DNA of 64,000 nucleotides from positions 1,178,001 through 1,242,000 of the forward strand of contig NZ_JACHIU010000001.1 of assembly GCF_014207705.1 (NCBI RefSeq), given 5' to 3'. Position numbers and translations under genes: made by a program. Under the pieces are notes generated by a model, which was not told where the DNA came from, did not search any database, and was given only the letters and a program-made list of their open reading frames with translations. Origin of the DNA: Sphaerisporangium rubeum. GTDB lineage: Bacteria > Actinomycetota > Actinomycetes > Streptosporangiales > Streptosporangiaceae. This document shows positions 19,268-27,875 of this stretch, in pieces; position 1 is the stretch's first letter, and each line of letters begins with the position of its first letter.

Positions 19268-19305
19268 GCCGTGAGCACCTCACCCCGACCCAGGAGGACC
19301 CCCGC

Positions 19306-19821
19306 ATGTCCACCCCGGAACAACTCGACGCACCCTCCCGCCACCGCCAGTACACCTGGAACGACCCCATGATCACCGCGACGGCCGGCCGCGACCTCGA
19401 CGGCATGACCACACTCAAAGCGATCATCGACGGCACCGTCCCCCCACCCCCCATAGCCATAGCCCTCGGCTTCGACCTGGAAGAAGTGACCCCCGGAAAC
19501 GCCGTCTTCGCCTTCACCCCCGCCGAGTACCACTACAACCCCATCGGCTCCGTACACGGCGGCGTCTTCGCCACCCTCCTCGACTCGGCCGCCGGCTGCG
19601 CCGTCCACTCGATGCTCCCGGCAGGCGTCGCCTACACCACTCTCGACCTCATCGTGAAGTACCTCCGTCCCATAACCACCGGGACCGGCCGGGTGACGGC
19701 GACCGGCACCGTCACCCACCTCGGCACCCGCACAGCTCTCGCGGAAGCGAGACTTCAGGACAGGACGGGCCGCCTACTGGCCACCGCCACCAGCAGCTGC
19801 CTCGTCATCCGCCCCACCTGA
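19306..19821 (+). CDS. PaaI-family hotdog thioesterase
   Basis: 171-aa hotdog-fold protein. The catalytic motif is NPIGSVHGGVFATLLDSAAG and the substrate-channel strand is TTLDLIVKYLRPITTG, both typical of PaaI/acyl-CoA thioesterases. It likely hydrolyses a CoA ester; the substrate is unknown. Start ATG 19306 has AGGAGG 9 nt upstream. Its last 48 bp overlap the convergent SDR gene on the opposite strand. Confidence 0.9.
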   Translation: MSTPEQLDAPSRHRQYTWNDPMITATAGRDLDGMTTLKAIIDGTVPPPPIAIALGFDLEEVTPGNAVFAFTPAEYHYNPIGSVHGGVFATLLDSAAGCAVHSMLPAGVAYTTLDLIVKYLRPITTGTGRVTATGTVTHLGTRTALAEARLQDRTGRLLATATSSCLVIRPT

Positions 19822-20724
19822 CGCGAAGTAGTGCCCCTTCTCCAGATCGTCGATGAACCCGATCTGCGTGGGCCGCCACCCCAGCATCTCCCGCGTCACC
19901 GCACTGGACGCCGCGCCGTCCGTCCCGAGGAACCCGGCCAGCCACCCGAAATGCCCCGCCGCGTCCTCAGGCCGTACCGCCACCACCGGCACCCCGAGAT
20001 GCCGTCCGATCACCTCGGCGACCTCCCGCAACGCCACCCCTTCGTCGGCGATCGCGTGCAGCACCGACCCGGCGGGAGCCTTCTCCACCGCGAGCCGGAA
20101 CAGAGAAGCCGCGTCGTCCCGATGCACGAACGGCCACCGCTGCGTCCCGTCCCCGATGTACCCCGACACCCCTTTCTCCCGAGCGATCCCGATCAGCACC
20201 GCGAGGAACCCGGGATCCCCCTCACCATGCACGATCGGCAGCCGCACGACCGACGACCGCACCCCACGTGACGCGTACCCGAGCGCCACCCGCGCCGTCG
20301 CGATCCGTCCGTGCACCCCGCCATTCCCCTGCTCCACCGGCCAGTCCGCCTCCGTCGCGACCCGTCCCGGCGCGATCCCCCCGACCCCGGAGGCGATGAC
20401 GAACGGCCTCCCGGACCCGGCGAGCGCCTCCCCGAACGTCTCGACGGCCACTCGATCCGCGTCCGCGGCCCCCTGGTAGTCCCCGCTGAACGCGATGTCG
20501 TGCTTGAACGCGAGGTGGATCACCCCGTCCGCCGCCTCGGCCTCGCGCCGCAACGTACCGAGGTCGTCGAGGTCTCCCCGAACCACCCGGACCCCGGCCG
20601 CGTCGAGCGCCGCCGCCGAAGCGTCCGACCGCGCCAGCCCCACGACCTCGTGGCCGGCCTCGATCAGTTCGGGAACGAGCGCCGACCCGCACCACCCGGA
20701 AGCACCGGTGACGAGAACACGCAT
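19774..20724 (-). CDS. NAD(P)-dependent extended SDR / sugar epimerase-like protein
   Basis: 316-aa Rossmann-fold protein with VLVTGASGWCGSALVPELIEAGH (GxxGxxG) at the N-terminus, GDLDDLG, and a late WPFVHRDDAASLF segment. The YxxxK of active SDRs is not obvious: the corresponding region reads GRIATARVAL. It may be an atypical reductase. Start ATG 20724 has GGAGGGG 6-7 nt upstream. An inverted-repeat operator overlaps its promoter (20747-20765). The 3' end overlaps the thioesterase convergently. Confidence 0.82.
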   Translation of the reverse strand: MRVLVTGASGWCGSALVPELIEAGHEVVGLARSDASAAALDAAGVRVVRGDLDDLGTLRREAEAADGVIHLAFKHDIAFSGDYQGAADADRVAVETFGEALAGSGRPFVIASGVGGIAPGRVATEADWPVEQGNGGVHGRIATARVALGYASRGVRSSVVRLPIVHGEGDPGFLAVLIGIAREKGVSGYIGDGTQRWPFVHRDDAASLFRLAVEKAPAGSVLHAIADEGVALREVAEVIGRHLGVPVVAVRPEDAAGHFGWLAGFLGTDGAASSAVTREMLGWRPTQIGFIDDLEKGHYFASGGADDEAAAGGGGQ

Positions 20725-20746
20725 GAGAATCCCCTCCACAGAGTAC

Positions 20747-20765
20747 GATGTCAGTCACTGTCATC
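20747..20765. promoter_or_regulatory. TetR-like inverted repeat in SDR gene promoter
   Basis: GATGTCAGT-C-ACTGTCATC has 9-bp arms with one mismatched pair and sits 22 bp upstream of the SDR start. On the minus strand a TACTCT -10-like box (20744-20739) directly follows it, so a bound repressor would block RNA polymerase. No adjacent TetR gene exists. Confidence 0.5.
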
Positions 20766-20907
20766 TGAAAGCCGTCACAGCAGGCACCTGACCGGCCGGG
20801 CCGGAGCCGTGCCAGCGCCGTGTGCGCGCGATGCCAGCGGCCTGCCCCAGTCTGCGTGTCGAGAACGAAGCCCGACACGGCCCCGTCCGCGACGAAAGGC
20901 CGCAGAC

Positions 20908-22140
20908 ATGAGCAACTGGATCGCCACCTGGGGCACGGCGCAGCAACTGGCGCGACCCGCCGAATCCGGCGGAGGACCGCAGCTACCGCCGGACGACGAC
21001 CCCACCGCAGGTGACGCACCGGTGGGGGATCTCCAGGCCGAACCGGCCGCCGCACCGACGAAGATCAGTGCGCAGACCGTACGCATGGTGGCGCGCACCA
21101 CCGTAGGCGGCAGCGCCGTCCGCGTAGCGCTGTCGAACTCCTTCGGCCACCCGCCGGTACGCGTCGAGGCCGCGCGCGTCGCGCTCCACGACAGCGGAAC
21201 CGCGACCCGCGACGGCAGCGCACGCCACCTCACCTTCGGTGGCCGCACCACCGTGGTACTGCCGACCGGCGCACAGATCCACAGCGACCCCATCGAGTAC
21301 GACGTACCAGCACAGACCGACCTCGTCGTCTCGCTGTACATCCCCGGCGAGGAGGTCACCCCGACGACCCACGAACTCGGCCTGCGCACGGCATGGTTCG
21401 CGCCAGGCGACCAGTCCGCGGCACGGCACCTGCGCGACGCCACCGCGTTCACGTCCTACCTGTGGCTCACCGGCATTGACGTGCTCGCACCGTCCACGGC
21501 CGCCACCATCGTCGCCATCGGCGACTCCATCACCGACGGCGCCGGCACCACACCCGGCGCGGACACACCGTGGCCGTCACGACTGGCCCGCCGGCTCGCC
21601 GCGCGGCACGACCTGCCGCCACGCGCGGTGATCAACATGGGGATCGCCGGCAACCGTCTCCTGCGCGAGACCGACGGCTTCGGCGCCGCCGCACTGGCCC
21701 GTTTCGACCGCGACGTCCTCGCCAGACCCGGCGCGCGCTGGGTGGTCCTGTCCGAAGGAGGCAACGACATCATCTTCGGCTCGATGCCAGGCATGCCGGA
21801 CAGCGAGCAGGCGACGACGGAGGACATCATCGCCGGGTACCGCACGCTGATCGGCCGCGCGCACCTGCACGGCCTGCGGATCATCGGCTGCACACTGACC
21901 CAGATCGGCGGCTCGTTCGTCTTCACGCCGGAGAACGAACGCACACGCCAGGACGTGAACCGCTGGATCCGCGGCGGCGGCGAGTTCGACGCCGTGGCCG
22001 ACCTGGACGCCGCCACCCGCGACCCGTCGGAACCCACGAGGCTGCGCGCCGAGTTCGACTCCGGCGACCACGTCCATCCGAACGACGCCGGCAACAAGGC
22101 CATCGCCGACGCCTTCGACCTGGAACTGTTCCGCGACTAG
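20908..22140 (+). CDS. SGNH/GDSL hydrolase
   Basis: 410-aa esterase-type protein. An N-terminal beta-rich accessory domain (about residues 1-190; VRVALSNSFGHPPVRVEAA) precedes the SGNH core. Block I is IVAIGDSITDGAGTT with the nucleophilic Ser, followed by INMGIAGNRLL, then GGNDII, and the catalytic DxxH in SGDHVHPNDAGNKAIAD. This architecture is shared by secreted actinobacterial GDSL esterases, but here the N-terminus (MSNWIATWGTAQQL) is not a signal peptide, so it is probably cytoplasmic unless the start is further upstream. ATG 20908 follows GAAAGG. The stop lies 2 bp from the convergent SARP gene. Confidence 0.9.
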   Translation: MSNWIATWGTAQQLARPAESGGGPQLPPDDDPTAGDAPVGDLQAEPAAAPTKISAQTVRMVARTTVGGSAVRVALSNSFGHPPVRVEAARVALHDSGTATRDGSARHLTFGGRTTVVLPTGAQIHSDPIEYDVPAQTDLVVSLYIPGEEVTPTTHELGLRTAWFAPGDQSAARHLRDATAFTSYLWLTGIDVLAPSTAATIVAIGDSITDGAGTTPGADTPWPSRLARRLAARHDLPPRAVINMGIAGNRLLRETDGFGAAALARFDRDVLARPGARWVVLSEGGNDIIFGSMPGMPDSEQATTEDIIAGYRTLIGRAHLHGLRIIGCTLTQIGGSFVFTPENERTRQDVNRWIRGGGEFDAVADLDAATRDPSEPTRLRAEFDSGDHVHPNDAGNKAIADAFDLELFRD

Positions 22141-22142
22141 CC

Positions 22143-25100
22143 CTACGCTGTGCCGTCCGGCTCCCGGCGCAGCCGCGCCGGATCGACCCGCAGCAGAGCC
22201 GTCTTCCCGTCCAGCCCCCAGCCTTCCTGGTACGCCGCCGCGAAGACGTCCTCACCCAGAGCAGTACGGCCACACGCCGCCATCGCCTGGATCTGCGGGT
22301 CGCTGACGTCATGGGTGCCGCGCAGCCGGGCTGCCGCGCCGAGCAGCAGGGCCACGTCCCGGTGCCGGCCGAGCAGCCCGGCCAGCTCGGCCCCGGCCAC
22401 CGCGACCGTGGCCACGCTCGGCAGGTCCCCACCCTCCAGCGCCGCCTCGTACGCCACGGCCAGCGCCACCCCGGCACCCTCGGCGTCACCCCGCCGCACA
22501 CACACCGAGGCCCGCACCGTACCGGCGGTCACGTCACCGGCGCCGGCCGCCTCGACACAGGCCCACGCACGGTCCAGGTCACCGAGCCGCAGCCACATGC
22601 GGGCCTCCGACGCGGCGACGGCGGCCGCCAGCGCTGGTGAGGCCGACCGCTCCACCCGCTCGCGGACCGCGTGCAGCATCGCCTCCGCCTGCGCGTCCTC
22701 GCCGCGCCGCAGATGGAGGTCGATCCAGCGCACATCGAGGAAGACCTCGTCGGCCAGGCTCAGCGAGCCGAACTCCCGCGCCAGGGACCGGGCCTCCCGC
22801 AGGTCCCCCAACGCGCCGTCGAGATCCCCGTCGTACTGCCGCAGCAGCGCACGCGCCGGCAGCACCGCGGCGAGCCCCCACCGGTCACCGGCCCGGCCGA
22901 ACGCGTCGAGCGCGGCCGCCACGTCGGCGCGTACCTGGTCGAGGTCCCCCTCGTCCTCGGCGAACGAGGCCCGGAACATGTGGGCCAGCCCTGACAGCCA
23001 GACATCGGGCCCGTCCGCGAGCCGCCGCACCAAGGCGAGCGACGCCTCGTGCTCCCGCAGGAAGTGCAGCGTGATCGCGGCCATCACACCGGCGATCCCC
23101 GGCAGCGACGGGTACGCGACCAGGCGATCGGCCAGGGCCCGCAGCGCGGCCTCGTTCTCCCGCAGCAGCTCCACGGTCAGCGGTGAGCGTGCGTTCATGC
23201 GGTTGAGCAGGAGCACCGCCTCGGCGATGTCCCGGTCCCGCCTGTCCCCCGTGGCGGGGAGGGCCAGCGCCTGCTCATGCCAGTACACCGCGTCGGCATG
23301 AAGGCCGAGTATCAGCCAGTACCAGGACAGATCCAAGGCGAGCGCGACGGCCCCGGCGCCGTCGCCGGTGTCGCACAGATGGCGCAGCGCGGCGAGCGCG
23401 TTGTCGTACTCGGCGCGCAGCACACGCAACGCGGCGAGCTGACCGGCCCCGCGCAACAGCGGATCCTCCCGCGCGACCAGCCCGGCCAGATGACGGGCCG
23501 CGAGATCACGCACGGCCCCGAGCGCACCCCGATCGGCGAGCCGCTCGACGCCGTACTCACGCAGCGTCTCCAGCATCCGGTGACGACCCGCGTCCGGCGC
23601 GAGCCGCAGCAGCGACTTGTCGACCAGCGCGGCGAGCAGCTCAGGAACCTCGCTGGGAACCACCGCCGTGCCGGCGCAGACCGCCGCGGCCGACTCCCGC
23701 GTCACACCACCCGGCAGGACCGAGACCCGCTCCGCCACCGTCCGCTCGTCCTCGCCGAGCAGATCCCAGCTCCAGGCGATCACCGCGCGCAACGTGCGGT
23801 GCCGCGGCGCCGCGACGCGACTCCCCGTGGTGAGCAGCCGGAACCGGTCGGACAACCCGGCCGTCAGCTCGGCCGGCGACAAGGTACGCAACCGGGCCGC
23901 CGCCAGCTCAAGCGCCAGCGGCAAACCATCCAGACCACGAACCAGCCGTACCACGTCCGCACAGGTCCGCTCATCGACCTCGAAACCAGGACGCACCGCC
24001 GCGGCCCGCTCGGTGAACAACCGGACCGACGCGCTGCGGCGGACCTCCGCCAGGTCGTCCCCAGGGCCCGGCAGCGCCAGCGACCCGATCGGCACCAGCG
24101 CCTCACCGTCGATCGCCAGCGGCTCCCGGCTGGTCGCCAGCACCCGCAACTCCGCGCAGCGCGGCAACAACGCCGCGACCAGATGCGCGACCGCGTCGAT
24201 CAGATGCTCGCAGTTGTCCACCACGAGCAGGCTCTCCCGTCCGCCGAGCCGGTCGGTGAGCACGTCAAGCTCACTTCCCTCGGCCCGCATGCGGCCGAAG
24301 CCCTCGAAGAGCGCCACGCCAACCGACCCGATCGCCGCCAGCACCGCCGCACCGACCTTCGCCGGCTCGGTGACCGCCGCCAGATCGACCAGCCAGGTAC
24401 CGTCGCGGTACTCGCGCCGCCGGGCCGCCTCCACCGCGAGCCGCGTCTTACCGGCCCCACCCGGCCCGACCACCGTGACCAGCCGCCCCCGGTCCAGCAG
24501 CGCGCCGACACGAGCGAGGTCGTCGTCCCGTCCGACGAAACTGGTCAGCGGCGCGGGCAGATTGCTCACCGGCGCCTCGGGAACCGGAGCGGGCGACCGC
24601 AGCAGACGCAGGTGACGCTCACGCAGCGCCGCGCCGGGATCGGCGCCGAGCCGCTCGGCGAGCGTCGCACGTACCCGCTCGTACAGGTCGAGCGCATCGG
24701 CCTGCCGTCCCTGCGCCGCCAGCGCGTCCATCCGCAACGCCGCCACCCGCTCGTCCGCCGGATGCTCGGCGAGCAGCACGGCCAGCCGATCGGCCGCCTC
24801 TCCGGCACGGCCCAGCGCCAACTCCGCCTCAGCCAGATCGGCGGACACCTCGACCGCGACACGTTCCAGCCGCGCCGCCACCGCGGGGGCCACCGCGGCG
24901 ACCACCGGCGTTCCGCCGTACAGCCCGGCCGCCGCACCGAGCACCTCCACCGCCGCCTCCGGATCCCCGGCCCGGAGCCGTTCACGTCCGTCCGCCGCCA
25001 GCCGTTCGAACCGCAGCACATCGACATCGTCCTCAGCGACGCCGAGGCGGTAGCCACCACTCCCGGCCTGAGCGACCATCCCGGCGTCCCCGAGCACCCT

Positions 25101-25334
25101 GCGCAGACGTGACACCAGCGACTGCAACGCGTTCACCGGATCGGCCGGCGCCTCCTCCGGCCACAACGCGTCGACCAGCACCCCCGGCTCGACCGGCCGC
25201 CCCCCGGCCAGCGCCAACCGCACCACCAGCCCCCGGAGCCTGGCCCCGGGAACAGTCACCGCACGCTCGCCGCGCCACACCTCAAAACCCATGAGCAGCG
25301 TCACCCGTAGACGCGTCCCCCCGTTCCCATGCAC
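22143..25334 (-). CDS. AfsR/SARP-type regulator: BTAD + NB-ARC ATPase + TPR region
   Basis: About 1063 aa. A winged-helix DNA-binding domain and bacterial transcriptional activation domain occupy about the first 260 residues (VEPGVLVDALWPEEAPADPVN, LVSRLRRVLGD). An NB-ARC/AAA domain follows with Walker A VVGPGGAGKTRLA and Walker B LLVVDNCEHLID. The C-terminal 450 residues are helical repeats. Such proteins activate secondary metabolism genes in response to unknown ligands. The start is uncertain: GTG 25334 (GGGAGA upstream) or a GTG about 11 codons later. It is not embedded in a biosynthetic cluster within this window, so its target is unclear. Confidence 0.9.
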   Translation of the reverse strand: MHGNGGTRLRVTLLMGFEVWRGERAVTVPGARLRGLVVRLALAGGRPVEPGVLVDALWPEEAPADPVNALQSLVSRLRRVLGDAGMVAQAGSGGYRLGVAEDDVDVLRFERLAADGRERLRAGDPEAAVEVLGAAAGLYGGTPVVAAVAPAVAARLERVAVEVSADLAEAELALGRAGEAADRLAVLLAEHPADERVAALRMDALAAQGRQADALDLYERVRATLAERLGADPGAALRERHLRLLRSPAPVPEAPVSNLPAPLTSFVGRDDDLARVGALLDRGRLVTVVGPGGAGKTRLAVEAARRREYRDGTWLVDLAAVTEPAKVGAAVLAAIGSVGVALFEGFGRMRAEGSELDVLTDRLGGRESLLVVDNCEHLIDAVAHLVAALLPRCAELRVLATSREPLAIDGEALVPIGSLALPGPGDDLAEVRRSASVRLFTERAAAVRPGFEVDERTCADVVRLVRGLDGLPLALELAAARLRTLSPAELTAGLSDRFRLLTTGSRVAAPRHRTLRAVIAWSWDLLGEDERTVAERVSVLPGGVTRESAAAVCAGTAVVPSEVPELLAALVDKSLLRLAPDAGRHRMLETLREYGVERLADRGALGAVRDLAARHLAGLVAREDPLLRGAGQLAALRVLRAEYDNALAALRHLCDTGDGAGAVALALDLSWYWLILGLHADAVYWHEQALALPATGDRRDRDIAEAVLLLNRMNARSPLTVELLRENEAALRALADRLVAYPSLPGIAGVMAAITLHFLREHEASLALVRRLADGPDVWLSGLAHMFRASFAEDEGDLDQVRADVAAALDAFGRAGDRWGLAAVLPARALLRQYDGDLDGALGDLREARSLAREFGSLSLADEVFLDVRWIDLHLRRGEDAQAEAMLHAVRERVERSASPALAAAVAASEARMWLRLGDLDRAWACVEAAGAGDVTAGTVRASVCVRRGDAEGAGVALAVAYEAALEGGDLPSVATVAVAGAELAGLLGRHRDVALLLGAAARLRGTHDVSDPQIQAMAACGRTALGEDVFAAAYQEGWGLDGKTALLRVDPARLRREPDGTA

Positions 25335-25733
25335 CGGCCGATTCTCCCGCGTAGGGCCCCCGAGCCCCAACCCACCTCTCAAGGCCAGGTCCCCCCGGAC
25401 GGCATCCACCGCGGCCCTCCGCTCGGCCTTGAACGATTTCCGCACCGGGCACATGCACCCCGCTGTCCTAAATGGCCACACCATAATTTAAGTAGTGACT
25501 TGAGCGATTTATGTATATCTGAATAGCGTCGGCGACATCGTTGCCGCAGGCAGCTGATTTTCCAACGGCGACAGGCGAAATCATCGGACAGGGATTGTCA
25601 AGGGCTGTGATCAGGCGCATGATTGATGTCGGTGCTCCACATTCACCGATTTCCCGAGCGAGCCATGTACTGACGAGGCGGAGCATGCTGCCCGCAGTCG
25701 GCCAAGCCCCCCTGAAACGTTATGAGGGAACCA
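25335..25733. other. 399-bp divergent intergenic region
   Basis: Between the SARP gene and the first Tat-exported repeat protein. The stretch around 25480-25530 is clearly AT-rich and likely carries promoters. A 72-codon minus-strand open frame (25468-25686) has no recognisable motif and no ribosome-binding site, so it was not called. Confidence 0.45.
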
Positions 25734-26339
25734 ATGCAGGACGCACCCGATACCAGGCGATTACCGCGCCGTTCCGTGCTGGCCGGCGCGGTGACGCTGG
25801 GCCTCGCGGCAGCGGCGACAGCGGCGCAGTCCATAGCCGCACCCACCGCGGCGGCCGCGGAACCCAGATACACGCAGAACGGCTGGCGTTTCTGCGTGAA
25901 CTGCTGCGAACTTTTCCTGGTCTCGTTCGCGGGCTCGGTCTGCCCCCGCACCAGAGGCCCGCATCAGGTCGCGGGCTGGACCTTCCGGCTGACCTACAAC
26001 CTCGAGACAGGCGGTACCGGCGAGGACTCCCACACCCAAGCGAACTGGCGGAACTGCAACCGGTGCGCGGCACTGTTCTGGGCTCCCGGCGAATGGAAGG
26101 CATGTCCCCTGGGTGGGACGCACAGCTACCGTCCCGAGTCCGGGCAGTTCCTGTTGCCTTTCAACCTCGGCCAGCCGCCGTGGACACAGAACCAGTGGCG
26201 CTTCTGTCTCAACTGTTCCGTGCTGTTCTACAACGGTTACGCCTACAGAGGCGACACCGGCCTGTGCCCTTACCGGTTCCTCTACGGCCACTTCGCCGCC
26301 GGCTACGACTTCGCGATCCCCGTCTCGGCCTATACCTGA
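25734..26339 (+). CDS. Tat-exported protein with three WRxCxxC zinc-ribbon-like repeats (first paralogue)
   Basis: 201 aa. The signal is a twin-arginine type: RRLPRRSVLAGAV, then an Ala-rich hydrophobic core ending near AAAA, so it is probably exported folded. The mature part is three repeats: GWRFCVNCCELF...CPRTRGPH, NWRNCNRCAALF...CPLGGTH, and QWRFCLNCSVLF...CPYRFLYGH. Each supplies CxxC plus a later CP and a His, a plausible four-ligand metal site. I recall similar WxxCxxCxxLF repeats in secreted bacterial proteins, function unknown. Start ATG 25734 was chosen for the GAGGG 5 nt upstream; ATG 25722 is possible. A paralogue of identical length follows. Confidence 0.82.
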   Translation: MQDAPDTRRLPRRSVLAGAVTLGLAAAATAAQSIAAPTAAAAEPRYTQNGWRFCVNCCELFLVSFAGSVCPRTRGPHQVAGWTFRLTYNLETGGTGEDSHTQANWRNCNRCAALFWAPGEWKACPLGGTHSYRPESGQFLLPFNLGQPPWTQNQWRFCLNCSVLFYNGYAYRGDTGLCPYRFLYGHFAAGYDFAIPVSAYT

Positions 26340-26497
26340 TCAGCCCGTAGGCGGATCGTCATCTTCAGGGCGAGCCGATCGGAAAATGTCGTGCTGTGAA
26401 TCCAAGGCGAATCATCATCGCGCCGGATGGAACCGCTCGCCATCGGTTCCATCCCACCTGGACGCATGCCTGAATCGATGGAGAAAGAGAGATCCTC

Positions 26498-27103
26498 ATG
26501 CCGGAAGAATCTGGTTCCAGATGGTTGCCGCGCCGTTCCGTGCTGGCCGGCGCGGTCGCGCTCAGCATATCGGCGGTGGCAGTGGAATCCGTTCTGGCGC
26601 CAACCGGGGCAGCCGCGGAACCCAGATACACCATGGACGGCTGGCGGTTCTGCGTGAAATGCTTCGAACTTTTCCCGACCACGAACACGACATACTACAA
26701 AAGCGTCTGTCCCGCCGGGGGCTCACATCAGGCCGCAGGCTGGACCTTCCGCCTGACGTACAACGTCAGCGTCGCCGGCGGCGACGGTGAGGACGCTCAC
26801 ACCCAGGGTAATTGGCGACTCTGCTGGAAATGCGCAGCCGTGTTCTGGGCCCCTGGCTCCTCGAAACCGTGTGCAGGAGGCGGCGGTCACGACTACGTCT
26901 CAACCGCACAGTTCCTGCTGCCTTTCAACATCGGCCAGCCGGCCGGGATGCAGAACCAGTGGCGGTTCTGCTTCAAGTGCTCCGCGTTGTTCTACAACGG
27001 CTACGCCTACAGAGGCGAGTACGGCCGATGCCCCTACGACTACATCTGGGGCCACACCGCCGCAGGCTACGACTTCGCGATCCCCGTCTCGGCCTACACC
27101 TGA
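26498..27103 (+). CDS. Tat-exported protein with three WRxCxxC zinc-ribbon-like repeats (second paralogue)
   Basis: 201 aa, tandem duplicate of the preceding gene. The Tat signal is WLPRRSVLAGAVALS; the repeats are GWRFCVKCFELF...CPAGGSH, NWRLCWKCAAVF...CAGGGGHD and QWRFCFKCSALF...CPYDYIWGH. Both paralogues end YGHFAAGYDFAIPVSAYT or WGHTAAGYDFAIPVSAYT and share near-identical DNA over the RR motif, so the duplication is fairly recent but the interiors have diverged. In this copy the second repeat keeps its Cys (PCAGGGGH). ATG 26498 follows AGAGATCC. It probably also has its own promoter in the 158-bp gap. Confidence 0.82.
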   Translation: MPEESGSRWLPRRSVLAGAVALSISAVAVESVLAPTGAAAEPRYTMDGWRFCVKCFELFPTTNTTYYKSVCPAGGSHQAAGWTFRLTYNVSVAGGDGEDAHTQGNWRLCWKCAAVFWAPGSSKPCAGGGGHDYVSTAQFLLPFNIGQPAGMQNQWRFCFKCSALFYNGYAYRGEYGRCPYDYIWGHTAAGYDFAIPVSAYT

Positions 27104-27113
27104 TCGCACGGCG

Positions 27114-27875
27114 TCAAACTCCCTGCCGCATCGCGCGGGTCCCGATCGCCAGCCCGATCACCCCCACCGCCACCGCGCACCCCATGCCGTACATCACCGA
27201 CATGTCGACCCGTCCAGCGAGCAGGGCCCGCTCGGCGTCGGCGATGTACCGCACCGGGTTGGCCGCCGCCGCGACCCGCAGCCACCCCGGCCCCGACTCC
27301 ACAGGAAGCAACAACCCAGACAGCAAGACCAACGGAAACATCACCATCTGCGTGACCCCCCAGAAGAGATCACCCCCCGGCCGCGAAGCGATCGCCAGCG
27401 CGAACGACAAGGCTCCGAGCCCCACGCCGAACACGACGAGCACCCCCAGCCCCATCACCACCCCAGGAACCGAAGGCCGGAACCCCAGCGGCACCGCCAG
27501 CACAATGATCAGCCCCGCCTGGAACAACAGGAGCACGAACTCCTTCAACGTCCGGCCCACCAGCATCGCCACCCGGTTGAGCGGTGTCACCAGCATCCGC
27601 TCAAGCGACCCACCCATCAGCTCCACCAGCAGCGAATACCCGGCCATCATCGGCCCGGAAAGACACATCATCACGAGAATCCCCGGCACGAACCACTGCC
27701 ACGACGCACCCGCCTCCCCGACCGTCCCCTCCAGCATCGACCCGAAAAGAAACAGGAACAGCAACGGCTGCCCCATCGTGAACACCAGCACAAAAGGCTT
27801 CCGCACCACCGGCACGAACTCCCGCGAGAACACCGTCCCGGTATCGCGCACGAACCGCCGCACAGAGCCGTTCAC
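27114..27875 (-). CDS. ABC-2 type transporter permease (DrrB-like)
   Basis: 253-aa membrane protein with about six hydrophobic helices, from VFTMGQPLLFLFLFGSML to VAVGVIGLAIG, and the ABC-2 motif region NPVRYIADAERALL near the C-terminus. GTG 27875 overlaps the ATPase stop by 4 bp (GTGA). Together they form a DrrAB-type exporter for drugs or lipids; the substrate is unknown. Confidence 0.9.
   Translation of the reverse strand: MNGSVRRFVRDTGTVFSREFVPVVRKPFVLVFTMGQPLLFLFLFGSMLEGTVGEAGASWQWFVPGILVMMCLSGPMMAGYSLLVELMGGSLERMLVTPLNRVAMLVGRTLKEFVLLLFQAGLIIVLAVPLGFRPSVPGVVMGLGVLVVFGVGLGALSFALAIASRPGGDLFWGVTQMVMFPLVLLSGLLLPVESGPGWLRVAAAANPVRYIADAERALLAGRVDMSVMYGMGCAVAVGVIGLAIGTRAMRQGV

Larger units (their letters stand above)
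18955..19305. other. 351-bp divergent intergenic region (glnII / thioesterase)
   Basis: A C-rich, G-poor plus strand separates divergent glnII and the thioesterase gene. It contains the candidate GlnR-like box (19021-19036) and a perfect inverted repeat (19248-19267), listed separately. No further gene was seen. Confidence 0.6.

Noticed and set aside
23277-25112. 611-codon plus-strand open frame
   Set aside because: It lies antisense to the AfsR-like gene, whose Walker motifs are intact.
25468-25686. 72-codon minus-strand ORF upstream of the Tat genes
   Set aside because: No motif, no ribosome-binding site and it covers the likely promoter region.
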